A stretch of DNA of 7,330 bases from DATARH01 sp035604035 (GCA_035604035.1 DATNJF010000204.1:1-7330); one strand, 5' to 3'. Counted from the first letter of the stretch, positions 1-6,830 are shown. The notes: generated from the sequence alone by a model not told the origin. Made by a program: numbers and translations.

Positions 1-365
1 TCCGCGCAGTCGCGCACGCTCTGCCCCTTCTTGCAGCCGAGCGCGGCGGCCGTCTTGTTGACATGACTGATGATGCCGTTGGCCAACATATGGTCGCCGT
101 CGCCGATATGGCAGGTCTGCGCGTCGGCGGTCGCGGCGGCCATCCTGATCCGGTCGAGAAATTCGAGGCCGACGATGCCAGCGTCGTCCTTGCCGATCCC
201 GGCATCGTTCATGACCACCGCGCGTACCGGCCACTTCGCCGCGTTATAGGCGTTGTAACGCCCACCGTAAGAGCCTGAGACGACGACCTGGCCGCGATGC
301 TCGTCGCGCACGTTCGAGCAACTCGCGACAGTCACGATCTTCACCGCATCGCTCGCTCCAGCCAT
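1..365 (-). CDS. Conserved protein of unknown function, 5' part (runs off left edge)
   Basis: An open frame reads leftward from an ATG at 365 to the window edge with no stop, giving 121 codons. A GGAG lies 6 bases before the ATG. The frame stays open upstream to a GTG near 425, but the ATG with its ribosome site is the better start. Visible conserved-looking blocks are a glycine-rich GSYGG (31-35), NDAGIGKDDAG (53-63), HIGDGDHM (86-93) and ISHVN (99-103). They suggest a compact alpha/beta protein. There is no signal peptide or membrane segment in the visible part. The blocks resemble a small family of uncharacterised proteobacterial proteins I recall only as hypothetical, so I assign no function. 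It diverges from the amidohydrolase gene, and the two may share a control region. Confidence 0.7.
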   Translation of the reverse strand, partial: MAGASDAVKIVTVASCSNVRDEHRGQVVVSGSYGGRYNAYNAAKWPVRAVVMNDAGIGKDDAGIVGLEFLDRIRMAAATADAQTCHIGDGDHMLANGIISHVNKTAAALGCKKGQSVRDCA

Positions 366-459
366 CGGCCGCTCCGCAGGTTCAACTTCCGGCCATCGAA
401 ACCGGTCGCGATATCGCTTAGCATGCACGGCACAATCCCCGAAATAGAGGAAACGCCCC
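366..459. promoter_or_regulatory. Divergent intergenic region between the unknown gene and the amidohydrolase
   Basis: This 94 bp gap separates two divergent starts, so promoters for both genes probably lie here. The ribosome sites are visible at each end: GAGGAA at 447-452 for the plus gene, and GGAG read on the minus strand just before 365. I found no convincing -35/-10 pair on either strand. A promoter role is inferred from gene layout alone. Confidence 0.35.
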
Positions 460-1272
460 ATGCTGATCGTCGACGCCCAAGTCCACATCTGGTCGGCCGG
501 CCCGCCCGGCAACCCGGCGCATCGCCAGGTCAATTCCTATACCGCCGAGGAATGCATCCGCGACATGGACGCGGCCGGGGTCAGCGCTTGCCTGCTGCAC
601 CCGCCGGGTTGGGACCCAAATTCCGGCGCGGTGTCCGAAGCGGCCGCCGCAAAATATCCGAAGCGCTTTGGGATTCTCGGCAATTTCCCGCTCGAAAAGC
701 CGGAGAGCCGCAGTCTGATCGACACCTGGAAACAGCGGCCCGGGATGCTTGGGCTGCGCTATGCCTTCACCGCGCCGCATCAGGCCAATTGGATGACCGA
801 CGGTACGATGGATTGGCTGTGGCCGGCGGCCGAGAAGGCCGGCATCCCGATCGCGCTGATGGCGTCGAACTACCTGCCGCTGGTCGGCCAGATCGCCGAG
901 CGCCATCCCGGGCTCAAATTGCTGCTCGACCATTACGCGCGGGTGCGCGGCGGCAGCGACGATGAGGCGCACGGCAATCAGCCGGCGCTGCTGGCGCTCG
1001 CCAAGCACAAGAACGTGGCGGTCAAGTGCACCGGCGCGCCCGGCAATTCGAGCCACGCCTATCCCTACAAGAACATTCACAAATACACCCAGCAGATCGT
1101 CGAGGCGTTCGGCCCCGAGCGCAGCTTCTGGGGCACCGACATCACCCGCATGCCGTGCTCGTGGAAACAATGCGTGACCATGTTCACCGAGGAGATGCCG
1201 TGGCTCAAAGGCCGCGACCTCGAAATGGTGATGGGCCGTGCGCTCTGCGACTTCCTGGGATGGAAGCTGTAG
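460..1272 (+). CDS. Amidohydrolase_2 family metal-dependent hydrolase
   Basis: The 270-residue protein has the usual length for the amidohydrolase_2 (PF04909) TIM-barrel family, which includes lactonases, hydrolases and non-oxidative decarboxylases. The N-terminal strand carries DAQVHIW (5-11), giving D5, Q7 and H9 where most members have an HxH metal pair. LLLDH ends in H158, the usual barrel-core histidine, and FWGTD ends in D227, the usual catalytic aspartate after strand 8. The C-terminus (MGRALCDFLGW) is typical of the family. There is no signal peptide, so it should be cytoplasmic. GAGGAA at 447-452 supports the ATG at 460. The subfamily is widespread in soil proteobacteria, and I know of no characterised substrate. 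The palindromic repeat immediately downstream probably ends its transcription unit. Confidence 0.88.
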   Translation: MLIVDAQVHIWSAGPPGNPAHRQVNSYTAEECIRDMDAAGVSACLLHPPGWDPNSGAVSEAAAAKYPKRFGILGNFPLEKPESRSLIDTWKQRPGMLGLRYAFTAPHQANWMTDGTMDWLWPAAEKAGIPIALMASNYLPLVGQIAERHPGLKLLLDHYARVRGGSDDEAHGNQPALLALAKHKNVAVKCTGAPGNSSHAYPYKNIHKYTQQIVEAFGPERSFWGTDITRMPCSWKQCVTMFTEEMPWLKGRDLEMVMGRALCDFLGWKL

Positions 1273-1282
1273 GGCTGACATA

Positions 1283-1380
1283 AATCGTCGTCCCCGCGAA
1301 GGTCGGGACCCAAGGGCGAGCGACGTGCCGGTTTCCCTTGGGTCCCGGCTCCGCGCTTCGCTCCGGCCGGGATGACGATT
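1283..1380. repeat. Imperfect palindromic intergenic repeat (REP-like)
   Basis: A two-part inverted repeat fills most of the 140 bp gap between the amidohydrolase and the metY fusion. The outer arms, 1283-1294 and 1369-1380, match over 12 bases with one G/A difference. The inner arms, 1305-1316 and 1335-1346, are a perfect 12 bp match around an 18-base loop. The 3' half contains an extra GC-rich insert (1347-1368) with its own self-complementary ends. The outer sequence resembles the CGTCATCCCCGC-type palindromes scattered between genes in Bradyrhizobium-like genomes (from memory). As RNA it would fold strongly. There is no T tract, so it is not a classical terminator, though it could protect the upstream mRNA 3' end or slow transcription. 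Confidence 0.8.
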
Positions 1381-1412
1381 AGAGTAGCCGCGTTGCCGTA
1401 ACGGAGCGCGCC

Positions 1413-3215
1413 ATGGCCGATCTCGAACCGATCCCCTATTCCGACGGCAAGATCCGCGCGATCCTCGAGCGGGTGAAAACGATCGCGATGGTCGGAGCCT
1501 CGTCGAATTGGACCCGGCCCAGCTACTTCGTGATGAAGTATCTGCAGGGCAAGGGCTACCGGGTGATCCCGGTCAACCCGACCGCGGCGGGACAGAACCT
1601 GCTCGGCGAGACCGTTTACGCCTCGCTGAAGGACATCCCCGACAAGGTCGACATGGTCGATATGTTCCGCGCCGCCACGGAGGCGCCGGGGGTGGTCGCA
1701 GACGCGATCGCGATCGGCGCCAAGGTGGTGTGGATGCAGCTCGGCATCCGCAACGACGAGGCGGCGGCAGTGGGCGAAGCGGCCGGCATCGAAGTGATCA
1801 TGAACCGCTGCCCGAAGATTGAGTTCGGCAGACTCGGCGGCGAATTGTCATGGAGCGGGGTCAATAGCGGCATCATCCAGAACCGCGCGCCGGTCGCACC
1901 GCGCCCGCGCCGGGTCAAGGAGCGGCCGGCTGCGTCACAGAATTTCAGCTACGGGTTCGAGACCCGGGCGATCCATGCCGGCGCCGCGCCCGACCCGACC
2001 ACCGGCGCGCGCTCGACCCCGATCTACCAGACGACGGCTTATGTGTTCGACGATGTCGACCACGCCGCCTCGCTCTTCAACCTGCACAATTTCGGCTACA
2101 TCTATTCGCGGCTGACCAACCCGACGGTCGCGGTGCTCGAAGAGCGCGTCGCCAGCCTCGAAGGCGGCCGCGCCGCCGTCGCCGCGGCGTCGGGGCACGC
2201 GGCGCAGTTCCTGATCTTCTTCACCTTGATGCAGCCGGGCGACGAGTTTGTCGCCTCGCGCAATCTTTATGGCGGCTCGCTGACCCAGTTCGGGCTGTCG
2301 TTCAAGAAGCTCGGCTGGACCTGCCACTTCGTGGATCCGACCGACCCGGAGAATTTTCGCAAGGCTCTGACCCCGAAAACCAAGGCGATCTTCATCGAGA
2401 ACCTCGCCAATCCGGGGGGCATCGTCGTCGATATTACTAAGGTCGCCGACATCGCCCACGCCGCCGGCATCCCGCTCATCGTCGACAACACCCTGGCGAC
2501 GCCGTATTTGTGTCGGCCGATCAATTTCGGCGCCGACATCATCGTCCATTCGACGACCAAATTCCTTTCGGGCCACGGCAATGCTATGGGCGGCGTGGTC
2601 GTGGAGTCGGGCAAATTCGACTGGTCGCAAGGTGACCGCTTCCCGTCGCTGACCGAACCGGAACCCGCCTATCACGGCCTCAAATTCTTCGAGAATTTCG
2701 GCGATTTCGCCTTCACCACCAAGGCGCGGGCGGTGGCGCTGCGCGATTTCGGCCCGACCCAATCGCCGATGAACGCATTCCTGACGATCACCGGCATCGA
2801 AAGCCTGCCAGTGCGGATGGATCGCCATGTCGAGAATGCGAAGAAGGTCGCCGAATTCCTCGCCGTGCACCCAAAGGTGGCGTGGGTCTCCTACGCGAGC
2901 TTGAAGGACAGCCCGTATTATGAGCTGGCCCAAAAATACCTGCCGAAAGGCGCCGGCGCGGTGTTCACGTTCGGGGTCAAGGGCGGGTTCGAGGCGGGGA
3001 TCAAGCTGGTCGAGAGCGTGGGGCTGTTCTCGCATCTCGCCAATATCGGCGACACGCGCAGCCTGATCCTGCACCCGGCCTCGACCACGCATCGCCAGCT
3101 CACCGACGAGCAGCGCGTCGCCGCGGGCGCGGGCCCCGATGTCGTGCGCCTGTCGGTCGGGCTCGAGACCGCTGACGATCTGATCCGCGACCTCGATGAG
3201 GCATTGGCCGCGTAA
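1413..3215 (+). CDS. CoA-binding domain / O-acetylhomoserine sulfhydrylase (MetY-type) fusion
   Basis: This single 600-codon frame encodes two domains. Residues 1-150 match a CoA_binding_2 (YccU-like) Rossmann domain, with VGAS (27-30), VIPVNP (51-56), WMQLG (107-111) and MNRCP (130-134). A basic, proline-rich linker (about 155-175) follows. Residues 176-600 are a complete MetY-type enzyme of about 425 residues. It shows YSRLTNPT (231-238), VDNT with D358 (pyridine-nitrogen contact), HSTTK with the PLP-binding K383, HPASTTHRQ (554-562) and RLSVGLE (579-585). MetY enzymes make homocysteine from O-acetylhomoserine and sulfide in the cytoplasm. The fusion is probably one polypeptide, because no in-frame ATG lies between M130 and M273. 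GGAG at 1403-1406 supports the start. What the first domain does for the enzyme is unknown. CoA or nucleotide sensing is an inference. Confidence 0.9.
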   Translation: MADLEPIPYSDGKIRAILERVKTIAMVGASSNWTRPSYFVMKYLQGKGYRVIPVNPTAAGQNLLGETVYASLKDIPDKVDMVDMFRAATEAPGVVADAIAIGAKVVWMQLGIRNDEAAAVGEAAGIEVIMNRCPKIEFGRLGGELSWSGVNSGIIQNRAPVAPRPRRVKERPAASQNFSYGFETRAIHAGAAPDPTTGARSTPIYQTTAYVFDDVDHAASLFNLHNFGYIYSRLTNPTVAVLEERVASLEGGRAAVAAASGHAAQFLIFFTLMQPGDEFVASRNLYGGSLTQFGLSFKKLGWTCHFVDPTDPENFRKALTPKTKAIFIENLANPGGIVVDITKVADIAHAAGIPLIVDNTLATPYLCRPINFGADIIVHSTTKFLSGHGNAMGGVVVESGKFDWSQGDRFPSLTEPEPAYHGLKFFENFGDFAFTTKARAVALRDFGPTQSPMNAFLTITGIESLPVRMDRHVENAKKVAEFLAVHPKVAWVSYASLKDSPYYELAQKYLPKGAGAVFTFGVKGGFEAGIKLVESVGLFSHLANIGDTRSLILHPASTTHRQLTDEQRVAAGAGPDVVRLSVGLETADDLIRDLDEALAA

Positions 3216-3647
3216 CTACCGCGCGCTGATCAGCTCGACGTCGAAGATCAGCGTCGCGTTGGGCGGGATCACGCCGCCGGAGCCCTTGGCGCCGTAGGCC
3301 AACTCGGGCGGGATGATCAGCGTGCGCTGGCCGCCGACCTTCATCCCGGCCACGCCTTCATCCCAGCCCTTGATCACCTGGCCGCCGCCAAGCTTGAAGG
3401 TGAACGGCTTGCCCGTCGTTTTCGAGCTGTCGAATTCGGCTCCCTTGTTGCCATTCTTGTAGAGCCAGCCGGTGTACTGCACCGAGATGATGAAACCGCT
3501 CTTCGCCTCCTCGCCATCGCCGACCTTCACGTCGATGTATTTGAGTCCGTCGAGGAGCTCGATTGTCTTGCCTTGTTGGGCGCTCGCGGGCCCGGCGGAA
3601 ACGAGAAACGTCAATGCCAAGACGAGGGCAGCAAAGCGGAATGACAT
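3216..3647 (-). CDS. FKBP-type peptidyl-prolyl cis-trans isomerase, exported
   Basis: The 143-residue protein catalyses cis-trans isomerisation of proline peptide bonds, probably in the periplasm. It has a signal peptide (short positive N-region, hydrophobic stretch about 6-18, likely cut after ASA at 21-23) and one FKBP domain. Expected active-site residues are present: Y58, F72, D73, V91-I92, W95, Y118, I126 and F135, with the typical VIKGWDEGVAGMKVGG and AYGAKGSGGVIPPN blocks. The frame is open 12 codons further upstream to 3683, but AGGAG 6 bases before the ATG at 3647, plus the proper signal peptide beginning there, decides the start. The gene is convergent with the metY fusion and their stop codons touch. 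It is not an FkpA or SlyD type, since there are no dimerisation or metal-binding extensions. Confidence 0.92.
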   Translation of the reverse strand: MSFRFAALVLALTFLVSAGPASAQQGKTIELLDGLKYIDVKVGDGEEAKSGFIISVQYTGWLYKNGNKGAEFDSSKTTGKPFTFKLGGGQVIKGWDEGVAGMKVGGQRTLIIPPELAYGAKGSGGVIPPNATLIFDVELISAR

Positions 3648-3681
3648 CACCAACTCCTGAGAACTGCGGCTGAGGCGGGGC

Positions 3682-3711
3682 AATATGCGGCCTTGGCAGT
3701 GGCCGTCGCAA
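3682..3711 (-). promoter_or_regulatory. Possible sigma-70-type promoter of the FKBP gene
   Basis: Read on the minus strand, TTGCGA (3711-3706) and CATATT (3687-3682) are separated by 18 bases, each matching the sigma-70 consensus at 4 of 6 positions. The -10 element lies 34 bases before the ATG at 3647. The position is right but the match is only fair for a GC-rich genome. The 124 bp gap (3648-3771) must also hold any promoter for the rightward operon, for which I found no clear motif. Confidence 0.3.
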
Positions 3712-3771
3712 GGAGCCGCGTGCTAGCGTTTGCCGCGATCCTATCCCCCCAATGAAAATCGGAGAAATCCC

Positions 3772-4095
3772 ATGGCCCAATCGCAACCCAGTTCGGCCCG
3801 CGACGCGGTTCGCAACGTCGTTCCCGACCTCATTGGCTATACCGAGAAGTGGCTGTTCGGCGAGGTCTGGGAGCGCCCGCAACTGTCGAAGCGCGACCGC
3901 AGCCTGATCGTCGTCGCCACGCTAATTGCGCTGGGCCGCGAGAAGCAGCTCGTCGGCCATCTTGAGCGCGCGCTCAATAACGGCCTCACCAAAACCGAGC
4001 TCTCCGAGGTCATCACCCACCTCGCCTTCTATGCCGGCTGGCCCGCGGCGATGACCGCGGCGCTCGTCGCCAAGGACGTGTTCGAGAAGCACTGA
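3772..4095 (+). CDS. Carboxymuconolactone decarboxylase (CMD) family protein
   Basis: The 107-residue, all-alpha protein matches the CMD fold (PF02627). The core runs from about residue 30 (EVWERPQLSKRDRSL) through VGHLERALNNGLTKTELSEV to HLAFYAGWPAA, as in PcaC-type gamma-carboxymuconolactone decarboxylases, with H63, E78, H83 and Y87 in family positions. There is no CxxC pair, so it is not an AhpD-like peroxidase. GGAGAA at 3761-3766 supports the ATG at 3772, while a TTG 14 codons upstream in the same frame has no such support. Length is normal for a stand-alone CMD protein. Many such proteins are not true PcaC enzymes, and no other beta-ketoadipate gene is nearby, so the exact reaction is open. 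It heads a probable operon with the dehydrogenase and solute-binding protein. Confidence 0.87.
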   Translation: MAQSQPSSARDAVRNVVPDLIGYTEKWLFGEVWERPQLSKRDRSLIVVATLIALGREKQLVGHLERALNNGLTKTELSEVITHLAFYAGWPAAMTAALVAKDVFEKH

Positions 4096-4119
4096 CAGTC
4101 GGGATTGCCCCCACCCCAG

Positions 4120-4145
4120 CCCTCTCCCCGCTCGCGGGGAGAGGG
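4120..4145. repeat. Perfect GC-rich hairpin repeat inside the operon
   Basis: Arms 4120-4130 and 4135-4145 are perfectly complementary over 11 bp around a CTCG loop. The preceding C-rich run (CCCCCACCCCAG, 4108-4119) completes a pattern I recall as a very common intergenic repeat in Bradyrhizobium-like and other proteobacterial genomes. It lies between the CMD-like and dehydrogenase genes, 23 bases before the dehydrogenase start and overlapping none of its GGAG ribosome site (4157-4160). No T tract follows, so read-through is likely. It may stabilise the upstream transcript or reduce downstream expression. Confidence 0.85.
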
Positions 4146-4168
4146 AGAATTCCGTTGGAGAAAGCACA

Positions 4169-5101
4169 ATGAAAGTCGGATTCATCGGGCTCGGCACGAT
4201 GGGCGCCAGCATGGCGGCGAACCTGCAGAAGGCCGGATATGAGTTGGTTGTCCACGACATCCGCCGGGCGGCGGCTGAGCGCCATCTCGCCGCCGGCGCG
4301 GTGTGGGCGGACAGCCCCAAGGCCTTGGCCGAGCAGGTCGAGGTGGTGTTCACCTCGCTCCCCGGGCCGCCTGAGGTCGAGGCGGTGGCGCTGGGTCCCA
4401 ACGGTTTGCTCGCCGGCATGAAGCCCGACACCGCGTATTTCGACCTGTCGACCAATTCGCCGACCTTGGTGCGGCAGATCAATGCCAGGTTCGCCGAAAA
4501 GAACGTCTATATGCTCGACGCGCCGGTCAGCGGCGGCCCGCGCGGCGCCGCATCCGGGCGCCTGGCGCTGTGGATCGGCGGCGATGAGCAGCAGTTCAAC
4601 CGGCACAAGAAGGTGCTCGACGCGATCGGCGACGCGGCCCGCTATATCGGCCCGATCGGCGCCGGCTCGGTCGCCAAGCTGGTGCATAATTGCGCCGGCT
4701 ACGCGATCCAGACCTGCCTTGCGGAGGTGTTCACGATGGGGGTCAAGGCGGACGTCGAACCTTTGGCGCTGTGGGAAGCGGTCCGGCAAGGCGCCGGTGG
4801 CAGGCGGCGCACCTTCGACGCGCTCGGCGACCATTTCCTCACCGACAGCTACGACCCGCCCGATTTCGCGCTGCGCCTCGCGCACAAAGACGTGACCCTC
4901 GCCACCGAGCTTGCCCGCGAATTGAAGGTGCCGATGCCCATGGCCAACCTGGCGCACGGCGAGTTGACCGCGGCGCTCAACCGCGGCTGGGACGGCCGCG
5001 ACTCTCGCGTCGCCATGCAGCTGCAGAAAGAGCGTGCCGGGGTGGCGATCAAGGTTGATCCGGCGGCGGTCAAGGCCGCGCTCGAGCGCGACGGCAAGTA
5101 G
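4169..5101 (+). CDS. NAD(P)-dependent beta-hydroxyacid dehydrogenase (3-hydroxyisobutyrate dehydrogenase family)
   Basis: The 310-residue protein has the usual length and order of the family: an N-terminal NAD-binding Rossmann domain and a helical C-terminal domain. Visible signatures are GLGTMG (7-12, dinucleotide binding), DAPVSGGPRGA (117-127, substrate binding), GAGSVAKLVHN (164-174) with catalytic K170 and N174, and HKDVTLA (239-245). D30 after the second strand favours NAD over NADP, though nearby arginines R32 and R33 leave this uncertain. Members oxidise 3-hydroxyisobutyrate, tartronate semialdehyde or related beta-hydroxyacids in the cytoplasm. The residues seen do not fix the substrate. 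GGAG at 4157-4160 supports the ATG. It lies between the CMD-like gene (73 bp) and the binding-protein gene (51 bp), which points to one transcription unit. Confidence 0.92.
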   Translation: MKVGFIGLGTMGASMAANLQKAGYELVVHDIRRAAAERHLAAGAVWADSPKALAEQVEVVFTSLPGPPEVEAVALGPNGLLAGMKPDTAYFDLSTNSPTLVRQINARFAEKNVYMLDAPVSGGPRGAASGRLALWIGGDEQQFNRHKKVLDAIGDAARYIGPIGAGSVAKLVHNCAGYAIQTCLAEVFTMGVKADVEPLALWEAVRQGAGGRRRTFDALGDHFLTDSYDPPDFALRLAHKDVTLATELARELKVPMPMANLAHGELTAALNRGWDGRDSRVAMQLQKERAGVAIKVDPAAVKAALERDGK

Positions 5102-5152
5102 TCGGGAGGAACCGGCGCGCCGTAAATGAGCCGGCCGAACAGGAGCGGAGAC

Positions 5153-6754
5153 ATGTTGAGAGGAGCGCGTTTGCCGGCGCTGCTATTGGCGCTGGGCGCG
5201 ATCATCGCGCTCGACGCCGGCCCGGCCATGGCGCAAAAATCGGGCGGCATCCTCAAGCTGTATCACCGCGACAGCCCAGGCAGCGCGTCGATTCACGAAG
5301 AAGCGACGATCTCGTCGATCGGCCCCTTTATGGGCGTCTTCAACAACCTCGTCCTCTTCAACCAGCAAGAGCCGCAGAACCGGATGGAGGATATCCAGCC
5401 GGACTTGGCCGACAGCTGGTCGTGGAACGCCGATTTCACCCGGCTGAGCTTCAAGCTGCATCACGGGGTCAAGTGGCACGACGGCGAGCCGTTCACCGCC
5501 AAGGACGTCAAGTGTACCTGGGATTTGCTGAGCGGTAAGTCGACCGACAAGCTGCGGCTCAATCCACGCAAGGCGTGGTACGAGAACCTCGGCGAGGTGG
5601 TGGTCGAAGCCGCCGACGCGGTCACCTTTGTGCTAAAGCGCCCGCAGCCAGCATTCCTGATCCTGCTCGCCAGCGGCATGTCGCCGGTTTACCCGTGTCA
5701 TGTTCCGGCGGTGCAGATGCGCACGCACCCGATCGGCACCGGCCCGTTCAAGTTCGTCGAGTTCAAGCCTAACGAATACATCAAGCTGACCAAGAACCCG
5801 GATTACTGGAAGCCGGGCAGGCCCTATCTCGACGGGATCGAGTGGACGATCATCCCGAACCGGGCGACGCAATCGCTGGCGTTTATTGCCGGCCAGTTCG
5901 ACATGACCTTTCCCTATGAGGTCACCGTCCAAATGATGAAGGACATCGCCTCGCAAGCGCCGACCGCGATCTGCGAGCTGACGCCGACACCGGTCGAGAT
6001 CAACCTGCTGGTCAATCGCGACAAGCCGCCGTTCAACGACCCCGATATCCGCCGGGCGATGCAGCTGTCGATCGACCGCAAGGCATTTCTCGACATCATC
6101 GCCGAGGGCAAGGGGCAGATCGGCGGTGCGATGCAGCCGCCGCCCGCCGGACTATGGGGACTGCCGCCCGACATGCTTGCGAGCCTGCCGGGCTATGGCC
6201 CCGACATCGAAAAAAGCCGGGCCCAGGCGCGCGAGCTGATGGAAAAGCACGGCTACGGTCCAAACAACCGCCTCACCGTCAAGGTCTCGACCCGCAACAT
6301 CGCGCAGTATCGCGACCCGGCGGTGATCCTCATCGACCAGATGAAGCAGATTTACATCGACGGCGAGCTCGAGGTCGTCGAAACCGCCAACTGGTTCCCC
6401 AAGATCGCGCGCAAGGACTACATGGTCGGGTTGAACTTGACCGGTAGCGGGGTCGATGACCCAGACGCCTATCTGTTCGAGCATTACGCCTGCGGTTCGG
6501 AGCGCAACTACACCGATTACTGCAATCACGACCTAGAGAAGCTGTTCGTGCAGCAATCCGAGGAAGCCGACCAGGGCAAGCGCAAGAAACTGGTCTGGGA
6601 TATCGACCGGCAGCTCCAAGAGGATGGCGCTCGGCCGATCATCTATGATTACGTCCTCGGCACCTGTCACTATCCGCGCGTGCACGGCATCACGCTGATG
6701 GTCAACAGCATCTTCAATGGCTGGCGTTTCGAAGATGCCTGGCTCGATCGGTAG
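5153..6754 (+). CDS. ABC transporter periplasmic substrate-binding protein, family 5 (DppA/OppA-like)
   Basis: The 533-residue precursor has a signal peptide (hydrophobic about 8-20, likely cut after AMA at 25-27) and no lipobox cysteine, so it should be a soluble periplasmic protein. Family-5 signatures are clear: LADSWSWNADFTRLSFKL (85-102), GVKWHDGEPFTAKDV (105-119), HPIGTGPFKF (192-201), NPDYWKPGRPYLDGIEW (215-231) and DIRRAMQLSIDRKAF (298-312). Six cysteines (121, 182, 274, 447, 457, 505) could form disulfides; C447 and C457 flank a YACGSERNYTDYCN segment. An upstream in-frame ATG at 5126 lacks a well-placed ribosome site, whereas AGGAG at 5141-5145 fits the ATG at 5153. Family members bind peptides, nickel, opines or other solutes, and the ligand here is unknown. 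No permease or ATPase gene follows. Confidence 0.93.
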   Translation: MLRGARLPALLLALGAIIALDAGPAMAQKSGGILKLYHRDSPGSASIHEEATISSIGPFMGVFNNLVLFNQQEPQNRMEDIQPDLADSWSWNADFTRLSFKLHHGVKWHDGEPFTAKDVKCTWDLLSGKSTDKLRLNPRKAWYENLGEVVVEAADAVTFVLKRPQPAFLILLASGMSPVYPCHVPAVQMRTHPIGTGPFKFVEFKPNEYIKLTKNPDYWKPGRPYLDGIEWTIIPNRATQSLAFIAGQFDMTFPYEVTVQMMKDIASQAPTAICELTPTPVEINLLVNRDKPPFNDPDIRRAMQLSIDRKAFLDIIAEGKGQIGGAMQPPPAGLWGLPPDMLASLPGYGPDIEKSRAQARELMEKHGYGPNNRLTVKVSTRNIAQYRDPAVILIDQMKQIYIDGELEVVETANWFPKIARKDYMVGLNLTGSGVDDPDAYLFEHYACGSERNYTDYCNHDLEKLFVQQSEEADQGKRKKLVWDIDRQLQEDGARPIIYDYVLGTCHYPRVHGITLMVNSIFNGWRFEDAWLDR

Positions 6755-6771
6755 CCACGGGTTGAAGCCGT

Positions 6772-6802
6772 CATTTGCCGCCACCCGCGTCGGCGGCAAA
6801 TG
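6772..6802. terminator. Stem-loop after the binding-protein gene, possible terminator
   Basis: Arms 6772-6782 and 6792-6802 are perfectly complementary over 11 bp (CATTTGCCGCC and its complement) around a 9-base loop, starting 17 bases after the stop codon. The position suits a transcription end or mRNA-stabilising structure for the operon. No T tract follows, so intrinsic termination is doubtful. Unlike the other two palindromes in the window it does not look like a dispersed repeat. Confidence 0.5.
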
Positions 6803-6830
6803 GCCGCAACGGCGCGCTCGATGGCTTAAT

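Noticed and set aside
418..1281. Long open frame on the minus strand opposite the amidohydrolase
   Set aside because: It mirrors a strongly supported gene; such antisense frames are expected from GC-biased third positions, and the translation is arginine-rich with no recognisable motif.
1273..1412. Possible SAM riboswitch ahead of the metY fusion
   Set aside because: The gap is filled mainly by the palindromic repeat; the remaining bases before the start are too few and show no pseudoknot pattern like SAM-II.
1935..3092. 385-codon open frame on the minus strand within the metY fusion
   Set aside because: It lies wholly opposite the PLP enzyme, has low-complexity composition and shows no domain.
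3693..3710. Sigma-54-like site (TTGGCA ... TCGCA) before the CMD-like gene
   Set aside because: The GG and GC elements are 11 bases apart instead of the required 10, and the -12 element is a poor match.
4013..4957. 314-codon minus-strand frame opposite the dehydrogenase
   Set aside because: It is an antisense shadow that crosses the palindromic repeat and a gene boundary, with no family resemblance.
5126..5152. Upstream ATG for the solute-binding protein
   Set aside because: Its nearest purine-rich site is about 15 bases away, and it would put nine extra polar residues before a good signal peptide; the ATG at 5153 has AGGAG at the right distance.
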